DNA of 64,000 bases from Tetragenococcus halophilus subsp. halophilus DSM 20339 (GTDB taxonomy: Bacteria > Bacillota > Bacilli > Lactobacillales > Enterococcaceae), in assembly GCF_003841405.1 (NCBI RefSeq), contig NZ_PXYA01000003.1, forward strand, positions 124,001 to 188,000. Direction: 5' to 3'. Made by a program: the position numbers and the translations under genes. Position 1 is the stretch's first letter. The number at the start of each line of letters is the position of its first letter. The notes under the pieces are model-generated. The model had not been told where the DNA came from, searched no databases, and saw only the letters and a program-made list of their open reading frames with translations. Of the stretch, positions 63,885 through 64,000 are shown one piece after another.

Positions 63885-64000
63885 TCACCTCCTGATTTTG
63901 ATGGAAGAGTTTTTTAATAAAAAAACTCTATGCCACCGCAGACATAGAGGGTCTATTGATATACACCAATAAAAGTCCTCGGTAGGATTTACGACGATGT
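63885..64000 (-). promoter_or_regulatory. L10 leader (partial at window edge)
   Basis: The 115 bases upstream of rplJ contain CCGAGGAC, complementary segments around GTCTGCGGTGGCATAGAG and a hairpin AAAAAACTC. This is the layout of the Firmicute L10 leader, where uL10/L12 binds to repress the operon. The 5' end and promoter are outside the window. Confidence 0.8.

Noticed and set aside
1-64000. CRISPR array, toxin-antitoxin pair, restriction system or prophage
   Set aside because: None seen on either strand; all long frames are assigned to housekeeping, transport, IS or single unknown genes.

Overview
This is a low-GC Gram-positive chromosome segment. Gene order and protein character point to Enterococcaceae, most likely Tetragenococcus or a close relative. 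The case rests on the Enterococcus-like dcw cluster (DUF3397-mraZ-rsmH-ftsL-pbp2X-mraY-murD-murG-ftsQ-ftsA-ftsZ-ylmE-sepF-yggT-ylmH-divIVA-ileS), a mannose PTS with a LevR/ManR activator, the acidic tails of several proteins, and two IS elements. The species is inferred, not proven. Nearly everything is housekeeping core genome and most genes lie on the minus strand. I see no prophage, CRISPR array, plasmid gene, integrase or defence island.

Layout, in window coordinates. 1-16645: 3' part of ileS (cut by the window edge) behind an Ile T-box, then the complete division and wall cluster back to mraZ and a DUF3397 membrane protein. Three GTGG[T/G] repeats at exact 10-bp spacing upstream of mraZ look like the MraZ operator. 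16760-17909: CorA-type transporter and a 38-residue DUF4044 protein on the plus strand. 17962-24379: recN and argR, then tlyA-ispA-xseB-xseA-folD. 24450-28820: nusB-asp23-peptidase, a lysine/glutamine-rich unknown, floA and an NfeD-like gene. 29081-35911: mannose-family PTS operon (IIB, IIAB, IIC, IID, ManO/DUF956), preceded by a sigma-54 promoter and the ManR activator gene. 36101-38792: GNAT, rpmA-prp-rplU with an L21 leader, GNAT, tRNA-Arg(UCU). 38953-41132: an IS4-type element inserted in the end of an O-methyltransferase gene. 41260-44888: T-box plus a eukaryote/archaea-like prolyl-tRNA synthetase, aldo-keto reductase and lipoate ligase. 45165-49382: nrdD and nrdG, split by a second IS, behind two NrdR-like boxes. 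49675-50742: an unknown protein. 50977-59007: dinB, rsmI, yabA, ricT, holB, yaaQ, tmk, recR, ybaB and dnaX. 59226-62714: phospho-beta-glucosidase plus PTS IIC, and a frameshifted oxidoreductase. 62962-64000: rplL, rplJ and the L10 leader.

No large undescribed multi-gene system is present. The most unusual observations are as follows. (1) Two division-cluster genes, ftsQ/divIB and yggT, have no usable AUG/GUG/UUG at the expected place and instead carry AUC behind a strong Shine-Dalgarno. (2) A pair of structured intergenic elements share CCGAACTAT arms and show compensatory stem changes. (3) An IS insertion replaced the last eight residues of the O-methyltransferase, and the original tail can be reconstructed on the other side of the IS. 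(4) The same IS has an inverted repeat that would hide the transposase ribosome-binding site in read-through transcripts. (5) A seven-G tract breaks an oxidoreductase gene. (6) The efp gene is absent from its usual place between the peptidase and asp23. All coordinates and motif readings were made by eye; no similarity search was run.
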